Of a stretch of 64,000 nucleotides of DNA, positions 46,002-56,383 are shown one piece after another. A program made the position numbers and the translations under genes. Source of the stretch: Rhodococcus sp. ABRD24 (GTDB lineage Bacteria > Actinomycetota > Actinomycetes > Mycobacteriales > Mycobacteriaceae); contig NZ_CP035319.1 in NCBI RefSeq assembly GCF_004328705.1, forward strand, positions 3,348,001 to 3,412,000. Direction: 5' to 3'. The notes under the pieces were generated by a model that worked only from the letters and a program-made list of their open reading frames with translations, did not search any database and was not told the DNA's origin. How positions within the stretch are numbered: position 1 is the first letter of the stretch; each line of letters begins with the position of its first letter.

Positions 46002-46591
46002 TGACTGCGCAGGAGGCGCCGGGGACGTCGGAGACCGCCGCGGAGATCGATCCGCGCCAGTTCCGGACCGTCCTCGGTCAGTTCTGTACCGGCGTCACGA
46101 TCATCACGACCGTCGACGACGGTGAGCCCGTCGGATTCGCGTGCCAGTCCTTTGCGGCGCTGTCACTGGAGCCGCCGCTGGTGTTGTTCTGCCCGACGAA
46201 GGGGTCGCGGTCGTGGGCGGCGATCGAACGGTCCGGCCGATTCTGTGTCAATGTCCTTGCCGAGGAACAGCAGTCGACCTGCGCCCGCTTCGGGTCACGG
46301 GAGCCGGACAAGTTCGCTGGAATCGACTGGACACCATCACCGTTGGGATCGCCGATCCTCACCGGATCGCTCGCTCACATCGACTGCACGGTCGAGACCG
46401 TGCATGACGGCGGTGACCACTATGTGGTCTTCGGGCGGGTGCATTCGATGAGTGAGATCAAGACCGAGCGGCCATTGCTGTTCTACCGCGGGCAGTACAC
46501 CGGAATCGAGCCGGACAAGACGGTGCCGGCGCCGTGGCGGGACGACCTCGAGGCGTTCCTCACCACCGCCAGCGAGGACACCTGGCTGTAG
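46001..46591 (+). CDS. hsaB: Flavin reductase component of the 3-HSA monooxygenase
   Basis: NADH:FMN oxidoreductase of 196 residues supplying reduced flavin to HsaA. The flavin-reductase-like beta-barrel is evident in FRTVLGQFCTGVTIITT, VGFACQSFAALSLEPPLVLFCP, FCVNVLAEEQQSTCARFGS and HYVVFGRVHSM. ATG at 46001 overlaps the hsaC stop; the ORF extends upstream in frame but without family similarity. Last gene of hsaADCB, followed by a 51-nt palindrome. Confidence 0.95.
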
Positions 46592-46611
46592 GTTCCGCCC
46601 ATCGGGGGTGA

Positions 46612-46662
46612 GGTTGAATGGTCCCTTCGTACGCTACGAGCGTGCGAAGGGACCATTCAACC
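46612..46662. terminator. 51-nt palindromic repeat, copy 1 (bidirectional terminator)
   Basis: A 24-bp stem with a 3-nt loop between the convergent hsaB and MaoC genes. The arms begin GGTTGAATGGTCCCTTCG and pair with their complement; one position is a T-G wobble. The core GGTCCCTTC/GAAGGGACC recurs in the copy at 58870-58920, so this looks like a dispersed element serving as terminator. Confidence 0.75.
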
Positions 46663-46680
46663 GTTCGGCGAGCGAGCTGT

Positions 46681-47679
46681 TCAGGCCATCAGGGCGGTGA
46701 AGTGCCAATCCAGCACCGGGCGATCGGCCCCGGCGTCGCCGTGAGCATGCACCACCGAGCGCAGCTGCACGGCCCACGCGTCAGCGATCAGGTCGGCACG
46801 AACGACTTGCAGGGTGCTGGTGAGGGTGTCACCCTCCTGGACCGGACCGGTGTGGTCGCACGACTGCCAGCCCAACACGGTCACCAGGTTCGGCAGCGCC
46901 CTGACTGCTTGCGCCAGCGCAATTCCGATCGTGTGTCCGCCGTAGACCAAGCGGGACCCGCTGATGCGCTCGTCGTGGTGGACGGCGGCGATGTTCAGGC
47001 TCAGCCGGGCCAGTTCGGGAGCGCTCGTGACGGCGTCGCCGCTGCTGGTGAACTCCGCACCGACCAGATCTGGGGAGAAGTGCTCGCCGGGAACCCGGTG
47101 CCGATAGGTGTTCATGTCCCAACCCTCGGGGATCGACCATGCGGGGACGCCGGACGGTCCGATCGAGGATAGATCGGCAGCGTGAACGACACGTGCCGGG
47201 TCGGGGGCGTCGCTCAACGGCAACATCGCGCACCGATAGAAGTCGAGGACGGTCCGATCTTCCTGGTCGGTCGTCGTCATCCGGAGCGCCGCCAGACCGG
47301 TGGGTCGCCGGCCCGGACGCGCTGAGTTCTCGCGTAGTCCGACCACTTCCGTTCGCGTGTACAGAGTATCGGTCAGGTGCGGGAACCGGTGGAAGTGGAG
47401 CCCCCGGTAGAAGAGGTTGGCCTTCACGTGGTGGGTGGCCAGCGTCGACTGCCCGATGGCGATGTCGCACACCAGGCCTGGGTTCGCAACCGCGGTCCGG
47501 GACCCGGTGACCGCCCGAGACAGGTGAGCGTCGAGGGCCAGTCGTATCCGGTCGCCGAGAATGGCCTGATGCGCGGCGGAGAGTCCGTCGGTGAGGGTGA
47601 CGCCGGGCGCGGTGTCGAACACCATGCCGACGGTCAACTCGTCGAAGTAGGGTCCCCCGACGAAGTGTGGTCCGGTCAT
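46681..47679 (-). CDS. MaoC-type dehydratase, mesaconyl/itaconyl-CoA hydratase-like
   Basis: Double hot-dog protein of 332 residues. Segments such as GGPYFDELTVGMVFDTAPGV, LFYRGLHFHRFPHLTDTLY and TRTEVVGLRENSARPGRRPTG resemble the mesaconyl-CoA (beta-methylmalyl-CoA) hydratases of the Mch/Meh group more than ordinary enoyl-CoA hydratases. It would interconvert a C5 unsaturated dicarboxyl-CoA and its hydroxy form. ATG at 47679. It is the last gene of an eight-gene operon and sits 4 nt from a CitE-type lyase, the expected next enzyme. The exact substrate is inferred from context. Confidence 0.75.
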   Translation of the reverse strand: MTGPHFVGGPYFDELTVGMVFDTAPGVTLTDGLSAAHQAILGDRIRLALDAHLSRAVTGSRTAVANPGLVCDIAIGQSTLATHHVKANLFYRGLHFHRFPHLTDTLYTRTEVVGLRENSARPGRRPTGLAALRMTTTDQEDRTVLDFYRCAMLPLSDAPDPARVVHAADLSSIGPSGVPAWSIPEGWDMNTYRHRVPGEHFSPDLVGAEFTSSGDAVTSAPELARLSLNIAAVHHDERISGSRLVYGGHTIGIALAQAVRALPNLVTVLGWQSCDHTGPVQEGDTLTSTLQVVRADLIADAWAVQLRSVVHAHGDAGADRPVLDWHFTALMA

Positions 47680-47683
47680 GTCC

Positions 47684-48538
47684 TCAGCCTCCAGTCTGTG
47701 CCAGTACGCGTCGAGCGGCCACCGCGACGGCCTCGTCGAGCATGTGCCCGTCGAGTTGCGCGGCCCCGGCTCCGGTGGTCTCGGCCTCGGCCATGGCATC
47801 GAGAACTCGGCGAGCGTGCTCGACGGCTGCGCTTGTGGGCGTGAAGATTTCGGTGGTTGCGTCGATCTGTCCGGGGTGGATGACCCACTTTCCGTCGAAG
47901 CCGAGATCGCGGGTCCACTGCGCCGCAGCCCGGAAGCCGGCGTCGTCGAGGATGGACAGATGTGGTCCGTCGATTGCCTGGATACCAGCGGCGCGGGCGG
48001 CGATCAGGATCCGGTCCTGGACGTGGAGCCAACGTTCGGCCGTATACCCGCCAACTCGACCGAGCGCTGCTCCAAGGTCGGCGTACCCGATCACGACGGC
48101 CTCGAGACGTCCAGTGGCACTGCATATCTCGTCGATCGAACGAACTCCCTGCGGCGTCTCGACCAGTGCCTGCAGCCGGGCCGTCGAGCCCAGCTCGGCG
48201 AGTAGTCGGTCGGCGGTGATCAGGTCGTCCGCGGTGTCGACCTTGGGTAGTACGATTCCGACGCCGTCGAGCGCCCCGACCGTTCTGAGGTCGTCCCGTG
48301 CCCACTCCGTGCCGAGGCCGTTGACGCGGACGGAGATCGATCGACCGGTCCGGAGTTCCCGGATAGTCCGGCACACCAGGGCACGCGCCTCATCCTTGCG
48401 CGCGGACGTGACCGCGTCTTCCAGGTCGAGCACAACCTCGTCGGCGGCCGATTCGAGAGCTTTGGCGATCTTGCGTTCGTCCGAGCCCGGGGCGACCAGG
48501 GTGCATCGGCGGCGGACGGGAGTCGTAGGACTGCTCAT
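47684..48538 (-). CDS. CitE/HpcH-family CoA-ester lyase
   Basis: TIM-barrel lyase of 284 residues in the CitE/malyl-CoA lyase family, which cleaves hydroxyacyl-CoA such as citramalyl-CoA or methylmalyl-CoA. The CoA-binding and metal motifs are present: LVAPGSDERKIAKALESAADEVVLDLEDAVTS (in parts, residues 13-44), a metal-ligand Glu in ALVETPQGV and Asp in VIGYADLGAALG. The C-terminal GKWVIHPGQI segment is the family signature. ATG at 48538, overlapping the upstream CoA-transferase stop by 4 nt. Beside the Mch-like hydratase, citramalyl-CoA cleavage to pyruvate and acetyl-CoA is a reasonable prediction. Confidence 0.82.
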   Translation of the reverse strand: MSSPTTPVRRRCTLVAPGSDERKIAKALESAADEVVLDLEDAVTSARKDEARALVCRTIRELRTGRSISVRVNGLGTEWARDDLRTVGALDGVGIVLPKVDTADDLITADRLLAELGSTARLQALVETPQGVRSIDEICSATGRLEAVVIGYADLGAALGRVGGYTAERWLHVQDRILIAARAAGIQAIDGPHLSILDDAGFRAAAQWTRDLGFDGKWVIHPGQIDATTEIFTPTSAAVEHARRVLDAMAEAETTGAGAAQLDGHMLDEAVAVAARRVLAQTGG

Positions 48539-49736
48539 ATCGTCCCTGGCTTCCCGAGAATGCCCGCGTCGACGAGGGCGTCGATAGCGCTGTCGTCCAG
48601 TCCGGCAGCCGCGGCCACCTCCCTGGTGTGTGCTCCGGACGTCGGAGCCGGTGCGGCATCGGTATATACACCGGACCACCGGAGCGGGGAACGTGAGGTC
48701 AGCATGGCCCCGATGCCCGGCTGATCGATCTCCTGAACGACGGCGTCACCCGCGGTTTGGCGGATATCCGTGGCAACCTCCGCGAGTGTGCGGTACGCGC
48801 TCCACAGAACGCGAGTTCCGTCGAACTCGGTTTCTATCTGTTCGAGCGTGCGGGACTCGAACCAGGGGCGCAGGATGGAGGTGACGGCGTCTCGGGCCGC
48901 GTACCGATCGGCCTCCACGCTCAGGTCGAGCCCGCGGTGGCGTTCGAAGGCGGAGAAGATGTCGGCAGTGCCGGTGACGTCGACGAGTGCACGCCACTGG
49001 CCGGTCGTCAAGCCCACAACCATGACGGCGCGGCCGTCAGCGGTGGGGAAGTCGGCGCCGTAGCTACCGAACAGCGCGTTGCCCTGTCGTGCGCGCCCGG
49101 TACCGCAGCGGTCGGCCTCCGCGACCCAGCCCATGCTGGCAACAGCGGACAGTGCGACATCACCCAGCGCCAGTTGCAGATACGCGCCCTCCCCGGTCTG
49201 CTCGCGCCGGCGCAGCGCCGTCACCAGCCCCACTGCGGCGTACAGCCCGGTCAGCAGATCCCATGCGGGCAGAACATGATTGACAGGGGCGTCGGAACCC
49301 TGCGGCCCCGTCATGAGCGGTAACCCGACCTCGGCATTGACGGTGTAGTCGACGGCGGGAGCGCCGTCGGCATGGCCCTCGATGTGCAGGTGGATCAGAC
49401 CGGGACAGCGCTGGGTGAGGACGGCGTTGTCCAGCCACCGCGCGTGTGCTGCGTTCTCCAGCAGGATCCCGGCCTCGGCGACGAGGTCGGTGACGAAGTC
49501 GCGACCGGCCGCGCTGCGCAGGTCGACGGTCACCGACTTCTTCGCCTGGTTGAGGCCGGCCCAGTAGAGGCTTGCGCCGTCGTCGGTGACGGGCCAGCGG
49601 GCGCCGTCGACCGCGCCGGAGATCGGATCGACCCGGATCACCTCGGCGCCGAGTTCGGCGAGAACGCGTCCGGCGGTGGGTCCGGCGACGAACGATGACA
49701 TGTCGACGACGCGGATACCGTCCAGTGGCCGTGCGG

Positions 49737-49740
<4 letters not shown>
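48535..49740 (-). CDS. Family III CoA-transferase (CaiB/BaiF type)
   Basis: CoA-transferase or acyl-CoA racemase of the CaiB/BaiF family, 401 residues. Typical features are PLDGIRVVDMSSFVAGPTAGRVLAELGAEVIRVDP (in two parts, residues 5-39), SVTVDLRSAAGRDFVTDLV, and the segment PAWDLLTGLYAAVGLVTALRRREQTGEGAYL containing the expected catalytic Asp. Members include mesaconyl-CoA C1-C4 transferase and alpha-methylacyl-CoA racemase; both would make sense here. ATG at 49740. It overlaps its neighbours by 4 nt on both sides. Confidence 0.85.
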
Positions 49741-50961
<1,221 letters not shown>

Positions 50962-50969
<8 letters not shown>

Positions 50970-52659
50970 TGCGAAAATCCCTTTCACGATCGGTCCATTG
51001 CTGCGCCCACTCGCGCAGTTCGACTGCCCGGATCTTGGTACCGTTCCCGCCCACGGTGGTGGGCATCTTCTCGATCACGTGCACGGCCGACGGCACCTTG
51101 AATGCGGCCAGTGAGTCCGCACACCACTGTCTGAGGTCGGCAGCAGTGACCGCCGAACCCTCGACGGGAACGACGAACCCGATGGCCTGCGCGTAGCCGC
51201 CGGGCCCGGTGATCCCGACGACCTTCGCGGTCTGGACGCCGGCGTGTGCGGCGAGGCGGGTCTCGATCTCGGCGGGGTCGACGAGGAATCCGCGCAGCCG
51301 CAGCGCATCTCCGGCCCGGCACACATAGGTGAAGCCGCCGTCTCCGGTCGCGACCGCGAGATCGCCGCTGCGGAACCAGCCGTCCGCCGTGAACGACTGG
51401 GCCGCCGCCTCGTGGTTGCCCAGGTACGCGTCCGCGACGTTAGGTCCGCGGACCTGGAGTTCGCCCTGCTCACCGTCGGGCGTGACGGAGTCGTCGTACG
51501 GGTCGGCGATGCGCACCGAGATCTCGGGGCTCACCGGACGTCCACCGCCGTTCCACCGCACCGATTCCGGATCGTCGGAGTTCCAGAAGAGCATGAGCGA
51601 GAAGACTTCCGACGACCCGAACACACCGGTGGTGAGGGCGCCGAACTCGTCCCGCGCCCAGCGCGCGATCTCGTGAGAACGCCCGAGGAAATCTGCGATG
51701 CCGAGCCACTCCAGCGAGGACAGGTCCGCGCGAACGTCCCACCATGTGTCGTGGAGCCGGCCGTAGAGATCGTCACCGCCGACGATGTGCGATACCCGTT
51801 CGGACTCCATGGCGCGCAGGGTTTCGACGGGGTCGAATACCGGAACCATGAGGACAGCGCCGCCGCCTGCGAGCGTCGCCATCGCGGTGTTGAAGCCGAA
51901 CACTCCGGACAGCGGCAGCACACACAGCGTCACGTCGCCGGGGACGATGCCCATCCCTGCAGCGTCGGCACGCGCATGGCGCACCACCGCCGATTCCCGG
52001 TGGGCGGCCAGTTTGGGGGTGCCCGTCGAGCCCGACGTGGTGAAGGCGACGGCCAAGGGATCGTCGGGGTCGCCGAGAGCACCCGCCACGGTCACGGTCG
52101 CGGTCGAGGGCGTGCGAGGCGCCGACGCTCGGCGCGTGTCGCCGCTACCGGCGGACCATGAACCGGATCCGAGATCGAATGCCGCGGAGTCGAAATCGGC
52201 CGTAGACGACAGTGCGATGCCGGGCGCCCGCACGACTGCGACCGCCGGGGGATCAACTTCACCAGCGGTGGCCGACAGCGCCTGGCCGAGCATGCCGAAC
52301 AGGTCGAGACCGTGGAAGTTCTCGGCAACGGCCACCACGGCGGGCCGTGTGGCGCGGAGCACGTGCTCGACCTCGCCGATGTTGTAGCGGGTGTTGATAC
52401 CGATGACGTGGGCCCCCAGCGCAGACGCCGCGAACTGCCAGACCACGGTGTCGGACCAGTTGGGCAGGAATACCGCGACGCATTGTCCGCGCCGGAGCCC
52501 GACCTCGGCCAGTTCCGCCTCGAGGACGCGGACACGGTCGCGCAGTCGAGTTCGGGTGCTGGTGACGGGGTCCGTACCGATCAGGTCGATTGCTGCGGTC
52601 GCCTGGGGAGCTGCGGCGACGAACTCGTCGAGGAACGATGCGAGTGTCACACGGGTCAT
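50962..52659 (-). CDS. AMP-dependent acyl-CoA ligase
   Basis: ANL-superfamily ligase of 565 residues that activates a carboxylic acid as acyl-CoA. Motifs: FTTSGSTGTPKLAAH (P-loop, about residue 190), VFGSSEVFSLM, DGWFRSGDLAVATGDGGFTYVCRAGD (two parts), and RLRGFLVDPAEIE for the hinge. The C-terminal VGGNGTKIRAVELRE supplies the catalytic Lys. ATG at 52659 overlaps the alpha/beta hydrolase stop by 4 nt. In the operon it probably performs the entry step, activating an imported or hydrolysed acid. Confidence 0.88.
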
Positions 52660-53516
52660 GATGCGGCCTCCACTCGTTCGGGCGCGGCACGCTCCGCCAG
52701 TTCGTCCAGCCACCCGGATGCGATGTCGGCGAAGTCCTCGACCTCCTCCATCGGATAGTGGCCGATGCCGGTCAGGAGCGTGAAGCGGGCGCCGCGGATG
52801 CGGGACGAGTCGGTCTTGACCGTGTCGGGAAGAATCCACGGATCCTGCTCTCCCGCAACCATGTGCACGGGGCAGGTGGTCAGGCACAGCCGGTCGCGGA
52901 CGTCGTGGATGCCCCAGCCGATCAGATCGGAGGACGAGATCATCGGATCTTCGCGTCGGTGCATGGTGGCGATCAGATTTGCCCGGTGGGCGGGAACGCT
53001 GTCGCCCACCGATGCCAGGGTGCCGAGGTACGTGCGTTCGCCACGTGACGGTCCGGCGACGTCCTCGAGTTCCCGTCGCAGGCCGGCCACATTCACCCGG
53101 CCCGGCCCGGCCTCGGCGGCCATGGCGATGGCGCCGGCAAGGGGGCGCTCCGGTCGCGTGGCAAGTTCGAGTGTCAGTTTGCCGCCGATCGAACAGCCGA
53201 TCACGAACGGGCGCTCGACATCGAGGGCGTCGAGCAGTTTCCACAGCCAGTCGCCGTACACCGTGAGGTCGACGACCGGGCCGCCGACGGCGGGCTCCGA
53301 TCGGCCGTGGCCGGGTAGGTCGGGCACGATCACCCGGTATCCCTTGTCTGCGAGCGCAGAAGCGACGTGACGCCACTGCACACCATTCTGTCCGGCCGTA
53401 TGGATGCACAGCACGGTCGGTGCGTCAGCCTCGGCCACAGTGGATCCGGCTGTCGGATGAACGATCTCGACGAAGCCCAGCGCCGAGTCGATCATCAGGT
53501 AGCGGGCTTCGATCAC
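52656..53516 (-). CDS. Alpha/beta hydrolase
   Basis: Alpha/beta hydrolase of 286 residues with LCIHTAGQNGVQWRHVASAL for the oxyanion loop, VIVPDLPGHGRSEP, the nucleophile Ser in VIGCSIGGKLTLEL, Asp in VAGEQDPWILP and His in TGIGHYPMEE. This is a complete triad. It may act on an ester, lactone or C-C bond; the substrate is unknown. GTG at 53516 overlaps the upstream gene by 4 nt. Confidence 0.87.
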   Translation of the reverse strand: MIEARYLMIDSALGFVEIVHPTAGSTVAEADAPTVLCIHTAGQNGVQWRHVASALADKGYRVIVPDLPGHGRSEPAVGGPVVDLTVYGDWLWKLLDALDVERPFVIGCSIGGKLTLELATRPERPLAGAIAMAAEAGPGRVNVAGLRRELEDVAGPSRGERTYLGTLASVGDSVPAHRANLIATMHRREDPMISSSDLIGWGIHDVRDRLCLTTCPVHMVAGEQDPWILPDTVKTDSSRIRGARFTLLTGIGHYPMEEVEDFADIASGWLDELAERAAPERVEAAS

Positions 53517-54280
53517 GACTGTGCCTCCTGAGCGATCGTGCGAGCGTGCGCGATGATGATGTTGAGCGGCTTGGTCAGCCGCAGATACTCGTAACCGTTC
53601 CCCGTGGAGGAGAACTCGCCGGCAATTGCGCGGCGCATGAAGTCGTCGCGTTCGCCGAGCATCACATCCACCCAGGTGTGGCCCGGCGCGACGAACGTGA
53701 AGGTCGCGCCGCCGGGGGTGCGCCGGGTGACGTCGATGATCCGGCCGCGGTAGACGCGCAGGTGGATCTCACGGTCGTCGCAGCGCAGCCCGATGGTCCC
53801 GTCCCACGTGGCCAGGGACGATGCGAAGTCGGGGTCTGCTGCGAGCGAGTCACGCACGAGTACGCCCCACCGGTCGGTGCAGAAGTCCGTGGCGGGCAGG
53901 GCGAGGGCGGTGCCGACATCGCGAAGCTGCCATGTCTCGACCGCCTCCTCGCGCAGAGCGTTCACATTGTCCCGCAGGACAACCCGACGTACCACGATCG
54001 TCGTGTCGCCGTCTGCTACCACCCGGGTGATCATGGACTCGGTGCGGACGCTGTCGTCCGGCTCGATGGGATCGTGCGCGCGCCACGACAGGTACTCCCG
54101 TACTCCTGAGGAGGTGCCGGGGGGCGGCGTCAGCAGTTCGGCCACAGCCGGACCCAGGAGCGAGGTGCCTGCGGGCAGAGCGATGCCGGACTCGGCGAGT
54201 AGGGCGTTGACCCGGGCGTATCGGCTCTGCGTCTGTGTCCCGACGCGAAGCGTGTGGCCTGAGGTTGTGCCGGGGCTCAT
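53513..54280 (-). CDS. Uncharacterised two-domain protein, possible hot-dog plus SCP2-like
   Basis: Protein of 255 residues that I cannot assign with confidence. Residues about 60-125 (EYLSWRAHDPIEPDDSVRTESMITRVV, then VVRRVVLRDNVNALREEAVETWQLRD) look like a hot-dog strand-helix pattern. Residues about 155-250 (TIGLRCDDREIHLRVYRGRIIDVTRR, TFTFVAPGHTWVDVMLGERDDFMRRAIAGEF, each read in parts) resemble a sterol-carrier-protein-2-like fold. There is no signal peptide. Its fixed place between the dehydrogenase and hydrolase genes, with 4-nt overlaps on both sides, argues for a role in the same pathway, perhaps binding or presenting a hydrophobic acyl-CoA. ATG at 54280. Confidence 0.7.
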   Translation of the reverse strand: MSPGTTSGHTLRVGTQTQSRYARVNALLAESGIALPAGTSLLGPAVAELLTPPPGTSSGVREYLSWRAHDPIEPDDSVRTESMITRVVADGDTTIVVRRVVLRDNVNALREEAVETWQLRDVGTALALPATDFCTDRWGVLVRDSLAADPDFASSLATWDGTIGLRCDDREIHLRVYRGRIIDVTRRTPGGATFTFVAPGHTWVDVMLGERDDFMRRAIAGEFSSTGNGYEYLRLTKPLNIIIAHARTIAQEAQS

Positions 54281-55470
54281 GACGTGGCCCGACCGAGCAG
54301 CTCGTCGGAGATGATCCGCATCTGGATCTCGCTGGTGCCCTCGAAGATTTTCGTCAGACGAGCATCACGCCAGTGCCGCTCGACCTGGAAGTCGGTGGTG
54401 TAGCCGGCGCCGCCGTGGATCTGCACGGCCTCGCTGGTGACCTGTTCGGCCATCTCGGTGGCGACCAGCTTGGCCATCGACGCCTCGAGCGAGCAGCGTC
54501 GACCGGTATCGATGTCGGTGGCGACGGAGTACATCAGTTGGCGGGCCGCCTCGATGTCGGCGGCCATCTTGGCAATCTTGAACCGCAGGTGCTGGAAATC
54601 GCCGATCGGCTTGCCGAACTGACGACGGGTGTGGACGTACTCGATCGAGTCCTCGAGCGCGGCGCGCGCCAGGCCGATCGCGCGAGCGGCGGTGTGCGCG
54701 CGGCCCACCTCGAGACCGCTGACGGCGAGGTAGAAGCCCTTGCCTTCCTCTCCGAGCATCTTCCCGGCCGGAATCCGGAAGTTGTCGAAAGCCAACTCCC
54801 ATGTGCTCCAACCAAAGTAGCCGATCTTGCGGACCTTGTTACCGGAGATGCCGTCGGGAAAGGAGCCGCGCTCCTTCTCGATCAGGAAGGCGCTGATGCC
54901 GCGGTGCGGCTTGGCCGGATCCCTGTTCGGATCCGTGCGGGCGAACAGCACGAGGTAGTCCGCGTCGTCGGCGTAGGTACACCACATCTTGGTGCCGTTC
55001 ACGACCCACTCGTCACCGTCGCGTACCGCGCGGCACGAGATGTTCGCAACGTCCGATCCGGCCTCTGCTTCCGACAGCGCGTACGCGCCGAGGTATTCGC
55101 CGCGCGCAACCTTGGGCAGCAGCGCCGCTTCCTGCTCGGCGGTGAAGCCGCCGCCCATCCCGTTGCCGCGGGCCAGCAGGCCCGACACGCTCATCCAGGC
55201 GCGGGAGAGTTCCTCGGCGACCAGGCAGTATTCGAATACGCCCAGGCCCAGGCCACCGTGCTCCTCGGGGATCATGATTCCGAAGAAGCCGATGTCGGCC
55301 ATAGCCTGCTTGAGCGAATCGGGAATCGTGCCCTGCACCGGGTCGAGTTCGTTGGCGACCGGAAGTACCTGCTTCATGGCGAACTCGCGCGCCAGATCCC
55401 GGATGGCGAGGCGTTCCTCGGTGAGGTACCGCGGTGAATCGACACGCGGCTGTGAAGGTCGGTGAGTCAT
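54277..55470 (-). CDS. Acyl-CoA dehydrogenase
   Basis: Standard-length (397 residues) FAD acyl-CoA dehydrogenase, first gene of the eight-gene operon. Signatures: GIMIPEEHGGLGLGVFEYCLVAEELSRAW (two parts), YALSEAEAGSDVANISCRAV, WVVNGTKMWCTYADDADYLVLFART, RRQFGKPIGDFQHLRFKIAKM and the C-terminal QIHGGAGYTTDFQVERHWRDARLTKIFEGTSEIQ region with the likely catalytic Glu in FEGTSEIQ. Methylsuccinyl-CoA dehydrogenase is one possible activity given the Mch/CitE genes, but ordinary fatty acyl-CoA cannot be excluded. ATG at 55470. An inverted-repeat operator lies 20 bp upstream. Confidence 0.92.
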   Translation of the reverse strand: MTHRPSQPRVDSPRYLTEERLAIRDLAREFAMKQVLPVANELDPVQGTIPDSLKQAMADIGFFGIMIPEEHGGLGLGVFEYCLVAEELSRAWMSVSGLLARGNGMGGGFTAEQEAALLPKVARGEYLGAYALSEAEAGSDVANISCRAVRDGDEWVVNGTKMWCTYADDADYLVLFARTDPNRDPAKPHRGISAFLIEKERGSFPDGISGNKVRKIGYFGWSTWELAFDNFRIPAGKMLGEEGKGFYLAVSGLEVGRAHTAARAIGLARAALEDSIEYVHTRRQFGKPIGDFQHLRFKIAKMAADIEAARQLMYSVATDIDTGRRCSLEASMAKLVATEMAEQVTSEAVQIHGGAGYTTDFQVERHWRDARLTKIFEGTSEIQMRIISDELLGRATS

Positions 55471-55489
55471 GCGCTCTCCCTAGTAAAGA

Positions 55490-55503
55490 TTAACGCTTGT
55501 TAA
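55490..55503. promoter_or_regulatory. Inverted-repeat operator upstream of the eight-gene operon
   Basis: TTAACGCTTGTTAA has 5-bp arms around GCTT, 20 bp before the acyl-CoA dehydrogenase start. Read on the minus strand, TTAACAAGCGTTAATC aligns with TGAACGTACGTTAATC at 56306-56321 (shared AACnnnCGTTAATC), suggesting one regulator binds both promoters. Confidence 0.65.
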
Positions 55504-55581
55504 CCAAGTAGAGCATGTGGTCGCGGGACGAGTCAACGGACTGCGAGATTGACGACGGCGGGACCGTGGTGCCGGATTGGC

Positions 55582-56211
55582 TCAGGGAGCGTGGTATCCG
55601 ACCAGGTTGAGGGCGTAAACGCCGTGCGTGTCGGCGACCTCTTGAGCTGATAGTGCGCCGTCTGGGCGGAACCACAGTGCGATTCCCGCGCACATGGTCA
55701 GCACTGCGGTCACTGCTTGGTGAACGTGGGGAACATCGAATGTTCCTTGGGCGATGCCTTCCTCGGCGATCGTGACGAACAGGTGCTCCTGGGCGTCACG
55801 GGATCCGACGACCCGCTTGCGGTCGATCTCTTCGAGGTAACGCAATTCCGTGTTGGCGACGAGGCAGGCCCGCTGATTGCGGGCCGTGTAGAGCGCGTGT
55901 GCGGTGACGGCGGTCCGCCACTGATCGGCTGGTGCGGAACCGGCTTTGCGCAGGGCATTGCGCGTGGCGGTGAACTGTTCGTCGCTGGCGGCCCGCAGGA
56001 TTTCGACCAGCAGTTCGGCCTTGTTCTCGAAGTGGTTGTAGACGTTGGCGGCGCTGCAACCGGCGCTGGTGGCGATGTTCCGCATGGTCGCTCCGTGAAA
56101 GCCGGCGGTGTAGAACTCGTCGAGTGCGGTCTCGAGGATGCGTTCGCGGACACCCTCGTGCGCCGTGCCACGCGTCCTGGTCAGGGCGTTCGCGCCCGAT
56201 CGAGTGTTCAT
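55582..56211 (-). CDS. TetR-family transcriptional regulator
   Basis: TetR-type regulator of 209 residues. The helix-turn-helix is at residues about 24-66 (ILETALDEFYTAGFHGATMRNIATSAGCSAANVYNHF, split in two), followed by KAELLVEIL and a TetR_C-type ligand domain (LRYLEEIDRKRVV, WFRPDGALSAQEV). ATG at 56211. It lies between two operons that carry a shared operator motif and diverges from the SnoaL-symporter operon, so it is the best candidate regulator of both. Such proteins often bind acyl-CoA. Confidence 0.88.
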   Translation of the reverse strand: MNTRSGANALTRTRGTAHEGVRERILETALDEFYTAGFHGATMRNIATSAGCSAANVYNHFENKAELLVEILRAASDEQFTATRNALRKAGSAPADQWRTAVTAHALYTARNQRACLVANTELRYLEEIDRKRVVGSRDAQEHLFVTIAEEGIAQGTFDVPHVHQAVTAVLTMCAGIALWFRPDGALSAQEVADTHGVYALNLVGYHAP

Positions 56212-56305
56212 GCCTCGGAGGGTAGAGCGGCACGACCCCGCTGATCAAGGACTCGCCCAGGGGCCTTGACCAAATCGGGCCACTAGTCATATGGTCTGCA
56301 TCACA

Positions 56306-56321
56306 TGAACGTACGTTAATC
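56306..56321. promoter_or_regulatory. Operator upstream of the SnoaL-symporter operon
   Basis: TGAACGTACGTTAATC contains the perfect 10-bp palindrome AACGTACGTT (56308-56317) and shares AACnnnCGTTAATC with the site at the divergently controlled eight-gene operon. It lies about 60 bp before the SnoaL-like gene and 95 bp from the tetR start. Confidence 0.65.
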
Positions 56322-56383
56322 AAACTGTGTCGAATACTTCCCCCATGCCCCCGCTCATTCCCCTCACGAGGAGGCTTACCCCC

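Noticed and set aside
47684..48679. Longer start of the CitE-type lyase at 48679
   Set aside because: The extra 47 residues overlap the CoA-transferase coding region and are Arg/Gly-rich. ATG at 48538 gives the 4-nt overlap seen throughout the operon.
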